Source: Jiella pacifica (GTDB lineage Bacteria > Pseudomonadota > Alphaproteobacteria > Rhizobiales > Rhizobiaceae). Taken from it: a stretch of 64,000 nt of DNA. Position 1 is the stretch's first letter. Each line of letters opens with the position of its first letter. The notes under the pieces were generated by a model. That model was not told where the DNA came from and did not search any database. It worked only from the letters and a program-made list of their open reading frames with translations. The translations under genes and the position numbers were made by a program. The DNA lies in contig NZ_JAAAMG010000018.1 in assembly GCF_010500815.1 (NCBI RefSeq), positions 55,082 to 119,081 of the forward strand. The letters run 5' to 3'. Positions 54,765-63,867 of the stretch are shown piece by piece.

Positions 54765-56057
54765 ATGGACTTGCTGCACCTGGCGGGACTGGTTGCCTTG
54801 CTGTTCATCGTTCTCATGGCGAGCGGTGTCTGGATCGGGGTCGCCTTGGGGCTGAGCGGAATCGGCCTGTACCTGCTTCGCGATGGTTGGTCGGGTTTGC
54901 AGGCAGTCGGGTTCGTCGCCTTCAACAGCATGAACAGCTATGAGTTCGTCGCTCTTCCGCTGTTCGTTTTCATGGCCACCATCCTGGCGTCATGCGGCAT
55001 CTCGAAAAAGCTCTACGACAGCAGTGCGGCTGTCGTCGGCTGGATGCCGGGCGGTCTGCTGCACGCAAACATCGCCGGCTCGGCCCTGTTCGCGTCGATC
55101 TGCGGCTCGACGGCGGCCACCTGCGCCGCCATGAGCACGATCGGCCTGCCGGAGTTGCGCAAGCGCGGCTATCCCGATGCCCCGGCGCTGGGGTCTCTGG
55201 CCGCCGGAGGCACACTGGGGCCGATGATCCCGCCGAGCCTCGGCTTCATCATCTACGGTGTGATGACCGACACGTCGATCGGTCAGCTTTTCATGGCGGG
55301 CGTAGTGCCCGGCCTGATCATCGCGCTCCTGTTCATGGCCTACATCGTCCTGCGCTCCGTGGTGCTGCGGGACCACCTGCGGGAACCCTGGCTTGGGCCG
55401 GCAAGAACCTTCGCTCTGGTTCTGAATGTCTGGCCGGTCATCCTGCTCTTCGCGATGGTTCTGGGAACGATGTATTTCGGCATCGCGACGGCCGTGGAGG
55501 CCGGTGCGCTGGGATGTCTCGGGTCGCTTCTCGTCGCCGCAGCCTATCGTACCCTCAATTTGGAAACGCTTGGACACGCCCTGCGCGACGGCGTGACGAT
55601 CAGTACGCTGATCTTCTTCGTCCTCCTCGGCGGAATGATCCTCGGTCACGGCTTCTCGAATATGGGCGTGCCGCAATATCTGATCGGCCTGGTGGTGGAG
55701 TATGATCTCAGCCGCATTCAGTTCCTGATCATCTGCACCCTGCTGTTTTTGTTCCTGGGACTCTTCATGGACGGTGCGGCGATGATGGTCGTGACCCTGC
55801 CGCTGATGTTTCCCGTCATCCTGGCTCTCGACATCAATCCCGTCTGGTTCGGGGTCATCATGGTTCTCTACACCGAAATGGCGGCCATCACGCCGCCCGT
55901 CGGGGTCAATCTCTTCGTCCTGCAGGGTGTCACCAACAGTCCGTTGGAACAGATATCGAAAGGCGTCTTTCCGTTCCTCGTGGCCCTGCTGGTGGCGGAA
56001 GTCATCTTCATCATCTGGCCGGGCGTCGTCCTGGCATTGCCCGAGATGATGTACTGA
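54765..56057 (+). CDS. TRAP transporter large permease DctM-like
   Basis: Large membrane subunit of 430 residues with about a dozen hydrophobic helices. Family motifs include FVALPLFVFMA (about residue 50), SICGSTAATCAAMSTIGLPELRKRGY (about 110-135), GGTLGPMIPPSLGFIIYG (about 148-165) and the C-terminal ITPPVGVNLFVLQG (about 376). It completes an apparently intact Na+-coupled TRAP transporter. It lies 98 nt after the small permease and converges on the flavin oxidase at 56311. Confidence 0.94.
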   Translation: MDLLHLAGLVALLFIVLMASGVWIGVALGLSGIGLYLLRDGWSGLQAVGFVAFNSMNSYEFVALPLFVFMATILASCGISKKLYDSSAAVVGWMPGGLLHANIAGSALFASICGSTAATCAAMSTIGLPELRKRGYPDAPALGSLAAGGTLGPMIPPSLGFIIYGVMTDTSIGQLFMAGVVPGLIIALLFMAYIVLRSVVLRDHLREPWLGPARTFALVLNVWPVILLFAMVLGTMYFGIATAVEAGALGCLGSLLVAAAYRTLNLETLGHALRDGVTISTLIFFVLLGGMILGHGFSNMGVPQYLIGLVVEYDLSRIQFLIICTLLFLFLGLFMDGAAMMVVTLPLMFPVILALDINPVWFGVIMVLYTEMAAITPPVGVNLFVLQGVTNSPLEQISKGVFPFLVALLVAEVIFIIWPGVVLALPEMMY

Positions 56058-56093
56058 GGAATCAGATTGGCGTGCGTGGACCGAACCGTCGGC

Positions 56094-56178
56094 CCGGTCT
56101 TCGACCGGCGCCAAGGGGTTTACGCTGGATCGCCGCGCGGGCTCCAAACCAGCGGTCCGGGACTCGTTCTCCCGGACC
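56094..56178 (+). terminator. Tandem hairpins at the convergent end of the TRAP operon
   Basis: Two perfect stems occur between the convergent TRAP and oxidase genes: CCGGTC/GACCGG (56094-56108, 3-nt loop) and GGTCCGGGA/TCCCGGACC (56154-56178, 7-nt loop) followed by GTTCTTAT. The second is a reasonable plus-strand terminator with a weak U-tract. Confidence 0.6.
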
Positions 56179-56310
56179 GTTCTTATAAGACGGGTTTGCC
56201 TCTAGGAGCGGGCGGATGCGGTCGGGCCTGATCGACCGGAGACCGATCACGCACGAGCAACCGCACGGCCCACGACCATCCCTTGCATCGGAGCCGAAGC
56301 TCGGCAGGGA

Positions 56311-57447
56311 TCAGTCCGCCGTCACGGTGGTGCTGGCGCCGTTGAACCGGGCGATGTCGAAGTCGGCGATCGGCGTCTCGGTTCGGCCCGTCGCGATCAG
56401 CTCGGCCATCACGTCGCCGACGCCGGGGCCGAGCTGGAAGCCGTGACCGCAGAAGCCGAAGGCATGGTAGAGGCCGGGAGTCGTCGCTGATGGGCCCATG
56501 ACGGGCAGGTCGTCCGCGACATAGCCCTCGACACCGGACCAGGTGCGGATGACCGAGACGTCGGCCAGCGCCGGCAGCAGCGGCAAGAGCGAGGCGAGTT
56601 GCCTGGGCAGGCGCGCAGGATCGGCCGTGGCATAGCGGGTGCGCTCGAGATCGACATGGGTGCGCACCGCGCCGCCGCCGAAGACGATATTGCCGCGCTC
56701 CACCTGCCGCAGATAGCCGTTGGGGCGACCCGCCGCCCACATGCCGACGACCGGGGCGATGCGATAGGGCAAGGGCTCGGTCACGCCCATCTGCGGGCCG
56801 CGCGCTTCGATCGGCACAGTCTCGCCGAAGCGCGCGGCGATCTTGGCGCCCCAGGCCCCGGCCGTGTTCAAAAGGACTTCGGCTTCGAAACGGCCAGTCG
56901 AAGTGGTCACGGAAAATCCGCTGCCCGTGCGGGCAACGTCCAGAACCTCCTGCTCTTCGAGGATGGTGGCGCCGAGTTTCTGCGCAGCGGCGGCAAAGGC
57001 CGGGCAGATCAGACGCGGATTGCCGTTACCGTCCGTCTCGGCGAATGACCCGCCGATCGCGTCCGGCCCGATGCCCGGAAATCTGGCGCGCAGCTCGTTC
57101 TGGCCGATCTCCTCGGGCTCGAAATTCCAAGGCCGGGCAGCTTCGATGAAGCGCCGCATGTCCTCCCGCCCCTTTTCGTCGAACACTAGCCGGAGATGCC
57201 CGGTGGCGCGGAACTCCACGTCCCGGCCCAGCATCCTCTCGGCTTCGCCCCACAAGGCGCGGGAGCGGTGCGCCAGGGGCAGTTGCGGCAGGTAGCGCCC
57301 CGTTCGGCGAACATTGCCGAAGGATGCAACGGTAGCCCCGGTGCCCACGCGTCCGCGCTCGATCAAGGTGACTTTCACGCCGCGCCGGGCCAGGAAAAAA
57401 GAGGCGGCCGTTCCCATCAGCCCGCCACCGATCACGATCACGTCCAT
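56311..57447 (-). CDS. FAD-dependent amino-acid dehydrogenase, HcnC/OoxB/SoxB-like
   Basis: DAO-family flavoprotein of 378 residues, shorter than the other three in the window. The FAD loop DVIVIGGGLMGTAASFFLARRG begins at residue 2, and the C-terminal HAFGFCGHGFQLGPGVGD carries the GHG motif. Small DAO proteins of this size form the beta subunit of opine oxidase, HCN synthase and related imino-acid dehydrogenase complexes. The other two kinds of subunit (a [2Fe-2S] protein and a BFD-type flavoprotein) are encoded at 61659-63337. Divergent from hyuA with a 17-bp palindrome between. The ATG at 57447 directly precedes the FAD loop. Confidence 0.88.
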   Translation of the reverse strand: MDVIVIGGGLMGTAASFFLARRGVKVTLIERGRVGTGATVASFGNVRRTGRYLPQLPLAHRSRALWGEAERMLGRDVEFRATGHLRLVFDEKGREDMRRFIEAARPWNFEPEEIGQNELRARFPGIGPDAIGGSFAETDGNGNPRLICPAFAAAAQKLGATILEEQEVLDVARTGSGFSVTTSTGRFEAEVLLNTAGAWGAKIAARFGETVPIEARGPQMGVTEPLPYRIAPVVGMWAAGRPNGYLRQVERGNIVFGGGAVRTHVDLERTRYATADPARLPRQLASLLPLLPALADVSVIRTWSGVEGYVADDLPVMGPSATTPGLYHAFGFCGHGFQLGPGVGDVMAELIATGRTETPIADFDIARFNGASTTVTAD

Positions 57448-57516
57448 CCGCTCTCTCCTTTGCCTCCTTTCTGTGGTCTGGCGGACCGCAAGGCAAAGAC
57501 GCAAATGCGCAAGCTG

Positions 57517-57533
57517 CATAAGGCCTCCTTATG
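57517..57533. promoter_or_regulatory. 17-bp palindrome in the oxidase/hyuA divergent promoter
   Basis: CATAAGG-CCT-CCTTATG is a perfect 7-bp inverted repeat with a 3-bp centre, in a 164-bp divergent region, 70 bp from the oxidase start and 79 bp from the hyuA start. This is the expected place for an operator controlling both transcripts. No adjacent regulator gene is dedicated to this unit in the window. Confidence 0.6.
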
Positions 57534-57611
57534 TCGGACGTCGCTTTGTGTCTTGGACCCGCTCGTCAAGCTCTGTCAGTTTCCTGCAACGTTGAAATGC
57601 GGAGAGGCATC

Positions 57612-59672
57612 ATGGACGCTGCTGCCGGACAGGCGGACTGGAAGATCGGGGTGGATATCGGCGGCACCTTCATTGATTTCTGCGCTCTGGAAACGCGCTC
57701 GGGTCGGGTCGCCTCGTTGAAGGTGCTGACGACGCCCGACGATCCGGGGGCGGAGCTGATGACGGGGCTGACGCTTCTCGCCGAACGTGAAGGCCTGGAC
57801 CCGGCCCAGGTCAGCCGCTTCGTTCACGGCACCACGGTCGGGATCAACACCATCATCCAGCGGCGCGGCGCCGACCTGGTGCTGATCACCAATGCCGGCT
57901 TCGAGGATGTGATCGAACTCGCCCGGCTGCGCATGCCGGAAGTCTATTCGCTGTTCTGCAGTCGCCCCGACCCGATGATTCCCCGCGATCGCGTTTTCGG
58001 CATACCAGTTCGTATGCGATCCGATGGCCGCCAGACGCGCGAGCCCGACATGGCCGCTGTCGCAAAGGCCGTCACGGCCGCTCGCGAGAGCGGCGCCGAG
58101 GGGATCGTAGTCGCCCTCCTCCACGCATGGCGCGACGGATCTCACGAGGAGGCCGTTAAGGCCGAGATCGGCCGGATCGCGCCGGAACTCTTCGTGTTCA
58201 CTTCGTCCGAGGTCTGGCCGGTCATCCGCGAATATGAGCGTACGACCACGGCCATCATGAATGGCTACGTCCATCCCCGCGTCGCCGGATATCTGACCGC
58301 GCTCGAGGCCCGCCTTACCGAAAGAGGGGTGCCCGCGCGAGCGATGCTGACAAAGTCGAATGGCGGAGTGATGAACGCCGCCGAAGGCAAGCGCGCCTGC
58401 GTAAACATGCTTCTGTCCGGCACGGCGTCCGGCGTCATGGGGGCGGCCTGGCTCGCCCGACAGGCGGGAGAGAGTCAGATCCTGACCCTCGATATCGGCG
58501 GCACATCGGCCGATTTCGCGCTGATCATCGACGGCGCACCACAATTCGGCACGGGCGAGCTGATCGGCGAGTTCCCGCTCTATGTCCCGTCGATCTCGGT
58601 GAGCTCGATCGGTATCGGCGGTGGGTCGATCGCCTCGGTCGACGAGCGTGGCGTTCTGCGCGTGGGCCCGGAATCGGCGGGCTCGACACCCGGGCCGGCC
58701 TGCTACGGGCGGGGAGGAACGCGGGCGACCGTGACCGACGCCATGGCAGTCTGCGGCTGGCTCGGTCACAGCCAGATGGCTTACGGCCAGCTTCAGATGA
58801 ACGTCGATCTGGCGCGCACTGCGGTGGGAGAACTCGCCGACAAGCTCGACCGCAGCCTGGAGGAAACCGCCCAGGCAATCCTCGACATCGCCGTGTCCGA
58901 GATGTTCGTCGAAGTCGAGAAGCTCGCCTCCCGCTCGGGCGTCGATCTCAGGGACTTCACCTTGATGCCCTTCGGCGGCGGCGGCCCGATGCTGGGCGCG
59001 ATGCTCGCCCGCGAGATGGGCGTCCGCCGGGTCATGGCACCGCGCCGACCTGGCGTCGTCTCGGCGCTTGGCGGCCTCGTCGCCGATCTGCGCGGCGACT
59101 TCATCCGCACGACCTTCCAGGACCTCTCCGAGAATGCGCTCCGGGAACTGCGTCAGGTTCTGACGGACCTGGAATCCGAGGGGCGGAACTGGCTCGCCGC
59201 GCAGGGCCATGTCGGGGCGCTTGACCTGCAGTTTTCGGCGGACATGCGCTATGCCGGTCAGAGCTACGAGATCGAGGTGCCGATCGAGGCGCAATGGTTC
59301 GAAGGCGCGGACCTGTCCGCCATTGCAGCAGCGTTTCACAGGCTGCATGATGCCATCTACGACTTTCATGATCCCGAAGGCCGGATCGAAGTCGTCAACC
59401 TGCGGCTCTCCGCCGTCGGCGCCGGCCCGGCTCTCGATTTCCCCGAAGAAGCCGAGACGGCACAGGAAGCGATCGCACAGCGAATGACGCCGGTCTTCGT
59501 CGATGGGGCCCGACGCGACATCGCGCTTTTTGCTCGGTCCGACCTTCATGCCGGTTCGCTCTTCGAGGGCCCCGCGGTCGTCGCCCAGGAGGATACGACC
59601 TTCGCGATTCCCACGGGCGTCACGGCAAGAGTCGACCGCTTCCTGAATCTCCACCTCAGCTTCGCGGAGTAA
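57612..59672 (+). CDS. hyuA: Hydantoinase/oxoprolinase family protein, subunit A
   Basis: ATP-dependent cyclic-amide hydrolase subunit of 686 residues, in the N-methylhydantoinase A / 5-oxoprolinase / acetone carboxylase family. The N-terminal actin-like phosphate loop GVDIGGTFIDF is at about residue 12, a VHGTTVGINTIIQR segment near 72, the second phosphate loop LDIGGTSADFALI near 298 and FGGGGPMLGA near 455. The ATG at 57612 has GGAGAGG upstream and starts just before the phosphate loop. The family opens 5-oxoproline, hydantoins or N-methylhydantoin. It is followed 4 nt later by subunit B. Confidence 0.93.
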   Translation: MDAAAGQADWKIGVDIGGTFIDFCALETRSGRVASLKVLTTPDDPGAELMTGLTLLAEREGLDPAQVSRFVHGTTVGINTIIQRRGADLVLITNAGFEDVIELARLRMPEVYSLFCSRPDPMIPRDRVFGIPVRMRSDGRQTREPDMAAVAKAVTAARESGAEGIVVALLHAWRDGSHEEAVKAEIGRIAPELFVFTSSEVWPVIREYERTTTAIMNGYVHPRVAGYLTALEARLTERGVPARAMLTKSNGGVMNAAEGKRACVNMLLSGTASGVMGAAWLARQAGESQILTLDIGGTSADFALIIDGAPQFGTGELIGEFPLYVPSISVSSIGIGGGSIASVDERGVLRVGPESAGSTPGPACYGRGGTRATVTDAMAVCGWLGHSQMAYGQLQMNVDLARTAVGELADKLDRSLEETAQAILDIAVSEMFVEVEKLASRSGVDLRDFTLMPFGGGGPMLGAMLAREMGVRRVMAPRRPGVVSALGGLVADLRGDFIRTTFQDLSENALRELRQVLTDLESEGRNWLAAQGHVGALDLQFSADMRYAGQSYEIEVPIEAQWFEGADLSAIAAAFHRLHDAIYDFHDPEGRIEVVNLRLSAVGAGPALDFPEEAETAQEAIAQRMTPVFVDGARRDIALFARSDLHAGSLFEGPAVVAQEDTTFAIPTGVTARVDRFLNLHLSFAE

Positions 59673-59676
59673 ACCG

Positions 59677-61662
59677 ATGTTCGATCGCACGAACCTTCAG
59701 GTTCTGGCCAACCACGCCCGCGCGGCCGCCGAGAACATGGGCTTCACCCTGCAGCGCACCGCCCATTCGGCCTTCGTCAAGGAGACCGAGGACTTCACCG
59801 TCATGCTCTTGAACCGCAAGGGCGAGACCTTCGCGGTTCCCATGGACCTCGGCGCGACATGGTATTGCGGCCTCACTTTCGGCCGGGCGATCGAGATGAT
59901 CGAGGACTACAAGCCCGGCGACGTCGGCTTCACCAACGACACCTATTCCAGCCATGTCGCCACCCATACGCCCGACGCGGTGCTCTGGAAGCCGGTCTTC
60001 TACGAGGGCGAGATCATCGCCTGGACGGGCGGGCACATCCACAACACCGACATGGGCGGTGCCGTCCCCGCCTCGCTCAGCCGCGCTTTGACCGAGATCC
60101 ACCAGGAAGGTATCCGATTTCCGCCGATGAAGCTCGTCAAGGAAGGGGTCTATGACGAGCAGATCCTGAAGATCATGACCGCCAACGTCCGCAAGCCCGA
60201 CCTCAATGTCGGAGACATCAAGGCGATGGTGGGGGCATTGAAAACCGGGGAGCGCAAGATCCTCGCCATGGTCGAGAAGTTCGGCAGGGAGGCATTCCTC
60301 GAGGGCGTCGAGGCGTTGATGGATCACGCCGAGGCGCAGGCCCGCGACATTCTGCGGGCGATGCCCGACGGAACATGGGAATTCTCCGACTACGCCGACG
60401 AGGATTCCGTCGAGGCCAATCCCTGCCGCCTGAAGCTCACCCTGACGATCAAGGGCGACGAAGCGATCCTCGACTTCACCGGCTCGGATCCGCAGCTCGG
60501 CTCCTCGTTGAACGTCCCGTCCGGGGGCGATCCGCGCCATTCGATGCTACTCGTCGGGATCTACTACATCCTCTACACGCTGAACCCGCGCATCTATCTG
60601 AACACCGGCCTCACCCGTCCCTTCACCTGCATCGCACCGCAGGGCACGGTGCTCAATCCGGTCAGCCCTGCCGCGGTGGGCATGCGCTCGCTCACCTGCG
60701 CCCGGCTGCGCTCGGTGCTGTTCGGCGGCTTCAGCCAGGTGGTGCCCGATCGCCTGCCGGCAGCGCCCGCGGGCAACAACTGCATCGTCAACGTGATGAC
60801 GACCGACGAGCGGAGCGGCCGCACCGTCATTTCCGCCGTCAATCCGGTGGTCGGCGGCGGCGGCGGCATGCCCCATCGCGACGGCACCAACGGGTCGGGC
60901 GCCGACGCGGCCTATCTCCGGAACACGCCGATCGAGATCACCGAGACCGAGACACCCATCGAGTTCCTCAGATACGGGCTGGCCCAGGATACCGGCGGCG
61001 CCGGGCGCTGGCGTGGCGGCCTCGCCACGGAAATGGTGTTCAAGGTGTTTGCCCCCGACACGAAGGTGACGGCGCGAAACCGCGACCGCTCCCGCTTTCG
61101 CCCCTGGGGCGTCCTCGGCGGCAAGGCGGCGGGGCTTTCGGATCTGTGGGTCAATCCCGGCCGGGAGGACGCCCGCCATCTCGGCAATATCGATACCGCC
61201 ACGCTCCAGCCGGGCGACATCCTGTCCATTCGCTCGGCCGGCGGCGGCGGGCGCGGCGACCCGATGGCGCGCGAGCCCTGGCGCGTCGCCGAGGACGTCG
61301 CGCGCGGCTATGTCTCGCAGGATGCGGCGCGCAAGGATTACGGCGTGGTGCTGGTCGACGGTGTCGTGGACGAGACGGCGACGCAGGCCTTGCGTCAGGC
61401 ACGACCGGCGCCAAAAGGTCACTTCGACTTCGGCGCCGAGCGCAACGAGTACGAAGCCCAGTGGACGCCCGAGGCCTATGCGCTTCTGACCGAAACGCTG
61501 AACGCCTTGCCGATCCACTGGCGCTTCTTCGCCAAGACCGAGATCTTCCGCCGCATGGAGGGCCGTTCGGGCGCCGCCGGCGTGGCCGAGGCGCTGGCAG
61601 AGGTGCTCAAGCGCTTTCCGGAGATGCCGCTGCCGCAACAAATGGCAGAGGCCGCGCAATGA
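59677..61662 (+). CDS. hyuB: Hydantoinase family protein, subunit B
   Basis: Partner of the A subunit, 661 residues. It shows the HyuB start pattern (ENMGFTLQRTAHSAFVKETEDF, about 16-37), a metal-binding-like GGHIHNTDMGGAVP segment (about 121-134), the PSGGDPRHSM stretch near 280 and the C-terminal RSAGGGGRGDPMAREP region (about 518-533). It sits 4 nt after subunit A and overlaps the [2Fe-2S] protein by 4 nt, so the hydrolase and the redox proteins are translated from one operon. Confidence 0.93.
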   Translation: MFDRTNLQVLANHARAAAENMGFTLQRTAHSAFVKETEDFTVMLLNRKGETFAVPMDLGATWYCGLTFGRAIEMIEDYKPGDVGFTNDTYSSHVATHTPDAVLWKPVFYEGEIIAWTGGHIHNTDMGGAVPASLSRALTEIHQEGIRFPPMKLVKEGVYDEQILKIMTANVRKPDLNVGDIKAMVGALKTGERKILAMVEKFGREAFLEGVEALMDHAEAQARDILRAMPDGTWEFSDYADEDSVEANPCRLKLTLTIKGDEAILDFTGSDPQLGSSLNVPSGGDPRHSMLLVGIYYILYTLNPRIYLNTGLTRPFTCIAPQGTVLNPVSPAAVGMRSLTCARLRSVLFGGFSQVVPDRLPAAPAGNNCIVNVMTTDERSGRTVISAVNPVVGGGGGMPHRDGTNGSGADAAYLRNTPIEITETETPIEFLRYGLAQDTGGAGRWRGGLATEMVFKVFAPDTKVTARNRDRSRFRPWGVLGGKAAGLSDLWVNPGREDARHLGNIDTATLQPGDILSIRSAGGGGRGDPMAREPWRVAEDVARGYVSQDAARKDYGVVLVDGVVDETATQALRQARPAPKGHFDFGAERNEYEAQWTPEAYALLTETLNALPIHWRFFAKTEIFRRMEGRSGAAGVAEALAEVLKRFPEMPLPQQMAEAAQ

Positions 61663-61961
61663 GCACGGAAGGCCGCATCCGGCGTCTGGCGGAAGAGGAC
61701 CGACCGCCGGTCGAGTTCGCCCTGGACGGGCGGGACTGCCGGGCGCTTCTCGGCGACACGGTGCTGACCGCCGTTCTGAGTAACGCGAAGACCTTGCGAC
61801 ACTCCGAATTCGGTCCCGAAGGCCGGGCCGGATTCTGCCTGATGGGCGCCTGCCAGGATTGCTGGATGTGGCAGGAGAGCGGGCCGCGCATTCGCGCCTG
61901 CTCTACGCCCATTGCCGAGGGAATGCGCCTCATGAGCATGCCACCGCGGGAATGGCCATGA
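61659..61961 (+). CDS. Small [2Fe-2S] protein, HcnA/OoxC-like subunit
   Basis: A 100-residue plant-type [2Fe-2S] protein. The cluster ligands are CLMGACQDC (C-x5-C-x2-C, about residues 60-69) and a further cysteine in RACST about a dozen residues on. Proteins of this size form the small subunit of HCN synthase, opine oxidase and related amino-acid dehydrogenases, linking the two flavoproteins. The start overlaps the hyuB stop, and its stop overlaps the next gene, by 4 nt each. Confidence 0.87.
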   Translation: MSTEGRIRRLAEEDRPPVEFALDGRDCRALLGDTVLTAVLSNAKTLRHSEFGPEGRAGFCLMGACQDCWMWQESGPRIRACSTPIAEGMRLMSMPPREWP

Positions 61962-63337
61962 GCGAGCGCGTCGTCATCGTCGGCGCCGGCCCGGCCGGCA
62001 TACGGGCGGCCGAGGTCCTGACGAATGCGGGCCTGCGCCCAACGGTCGTCGACGAAGGCATGCGCTCCGGCGGCCAGATCTATCGCCGTGCGCCCGAAGG
62101 CTTCAAGCGGGCGGCGGATAAGCTCTACGGATCCGAGGCGAAAAAGGCGCAGGCCCTCCACGCCTGTTTCGACCGGATGCTGGCCGAGGACCGGCTGGCC
62201 TATTTTCCGCTGAGCTCAGTCCTCGCGATTGCCGACGATGGATTGCAAGTCCTGACGGCCGACGGCCTGCAGCAAATCGCTTTCGATCGCCTCATCATCG
62301 CGACTGGCGCCACAGAGCGCCTTGCCCCTGTCCCGGGATGGGAAAGTGCCGGCGTGTATGGTCTCGGCGCCATGCAGATCGCGCTGAAAGCGCAAGGGGT
62401 GGCGCTCGGGCGGCGGATCGTCCTCGCCGGCTCCGGCCCGCTCCTGACGCTCGTCGCGACGCAGCTCGAGGCGGCAGGGGCCGAGATCGCCGCCGTGCTC
62501 GACACCTCTTCGCTGGCAAAGCAGCTGCACGGCCTGCCGCAGATGCTCGCCCGTCCAAGGCTCGTCGCGCGCGGCATGGCGATGCGCGCACAGCTTGGTC
62601 GACGCTACCGGGCGGGCGTGCGGCTCGATCGGATCGAAACGTCGTCCGAGGGCGTCGAAGCCATATCCTGGACCCATCGCGGCACGACCCATCGCACCGA
62701 ATGCGACGCAGTCGGCCTCGGCTGGCATTTGCGGGCTGAGACGCAGCTTGCCGGCCTCGCCGGCGCCACCTTCACCTACGACCATAGTTTCGCCCAATGG
62801 CTTCCCAAGGCGGACGCCATGGGTCGCGCAGGTGAACGCCTTTATCTTGCCGGCGACGGTTTGCGGATCCGTGGCGCCGACGGCGCGGAGGTGGCTGGGC
62901 GCCTCGCTGCCGTGGCCTGCCTCGAGGACATGGGCCTCTCCGCCCCCGACGCCCGAGCCGACGCCAGGCGAATGCGCCGCCTCGATCGCTTTGCCGAAGG
63001 TATCGCCCGCGCCTTTCCCTGGCCCGCCGAGGTGGTCCGCCAGCTTCCCGACGACGCAGTGGTCTGCCGCTGCGAAAGCATCACGGCCGGCGCCCTGCGC
63101 GATGCCGTGGACGCCGGCGGCAGCGAAGCAAATCGCGCCAAATCCCTCAGCCGGGTCGGAATGGGCCGCTGTCAGGGCCGGTACTGTCAGCTGGCCGGAG
63201 CAGAGATCGTCGCCGCACAGGCCAATCTGGACGTGGCGACGGTCGGACGCTTGCGCGATCAGGCCCCTGTGCGCCCGGCGCCGATCGGCGCCATGCGCTC
63301 CCCTGATCACTCAACACGAAGCGGGCGAAACAATTAA
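61958..63337 (+). CDS. FAD/NAD(P)-binding oxidoreductase with BFD-like [2Fe-2S] domain (HcnB/OoxA-like)
   Basis: Pyridine-nucleotide-disulfide-type flavoprotein of 459 residues. The N-terminal FAD loop VVIVGAGPAGIRAAEVL is at about residues 4-20, a second dinucleotide loop VLAGSGPLLTLVA near 150 and a C-terminal BFD-like domain with CRC...GRCQGRYC cysteines (about residues 369-409). This is the alpha-subunit architecture of opine oxidase and HCN synthase. With the preceding [2Fe-2S] protein and the divergent DAO it would form a three-part amino-acid dehydrogenase. The ATG at 61958 overlaps the previous stop by 4 nt; another ATG is two codons upstream. Confidence 0.9.
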   Translation: MSERVVIVGAGPAGIRAAEVLTNAGLRPTVVDEGMRSGGQIYRRAPEGFKRAADKLYGSEAKKAQALHACFDRMLAEDRLAYFPLSSVLAIADDGLQVLTADGLQQIAFDRLIIATGATERLAPVPGWESAGVYGLGAMQIALKAQGVALGRRIVLAGSGPLLTLVATQLEAAGAEIAAVLDTSSLAKQLHGLPQMLARPRLVARGMAMRAQLGRRYRAGVRLDRIETSSEGVEAISWTHRGTTHRTECDAVGLGWHLRAETQLAGLAGATFTYDHSFAQWLPKADAMGRAGERLYLAGDGLRIRGADGAEVAGRLAAVACLEDMGLSAPDARADARRMRRLDRFAEGIARAFPWPAEVVRQLPDDAVVCRCESITAGALRDAVDAGGSEANRAKSLSRVGMGRCQGRYCQLAGAEIVAAQANLDVATVGRLRDQAPVRPAPIGAMRSPDHSTRSGRNN

Positions 63338-63867
63338 ATCGTCACGAAGCGAAAACCTCCAGTTTACCCCGATATCTCTTCCTTATATCCTCCGATTGAT
63401 CATGCCCCAGCGCCGGATCAATACCATCATCTTTCTGAGGTTCGTCGGCCATGGACTCGACAAGGTCGATGGCGCAAGGATCATATATCTGCGCGCCGCG
63501 ATCGATCACCGCTTGCGGCGACTGAAGGCCGGATCGACTCACTACGAATGATTTCAAAATTTCATCGAGCCAGGAGCGAAAAGCGTTCTTGAAGAACTAC
63601 GGGCTCGGTGACCGAAAACTGCAGATGTCAAATGAACAGGATGAAGGCGCAGGCCTGCTGACCGGCGCCGGACCCGCTTCACAGAGCAATGCCCAGGCCG
63701 AAGCTGCGGCTTTGCGGCGAAAGCCTTCGTTTCCAATTGAATCCGATGCTCACAGCAAGGCTGTACGCATCGCGTCGAAAATCCAATGACGACCAACTCC
63801 TATCGCCGCAACCTGGGCCGTAGGCCAGTCGAAACCGTCATGTCATTCATCAGTCAAGAAGCTTAAG
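63338..63867. other. Intergenic region before the insertion element, no gene recognised
   Basis: This is AT-richer than most of the window. A 71-codon minus-strand frame (63342-63557, TTG start) and a 66-codon plus-strand frame (63589-63789) are open but resemble no family I recognise, and neither has a convincing ribosome-binding site. The stretch may be decayed flank around the insertion element. Confidence 0.4.

Noticed and set aside
63342..63557. A 71-codon minus-strand frame before the insertion element
   Set aside because: TTG start, no clear ribosome-binding site, no known family; the opposite strand is also open here. Kept only as a note in the intergenic entry.
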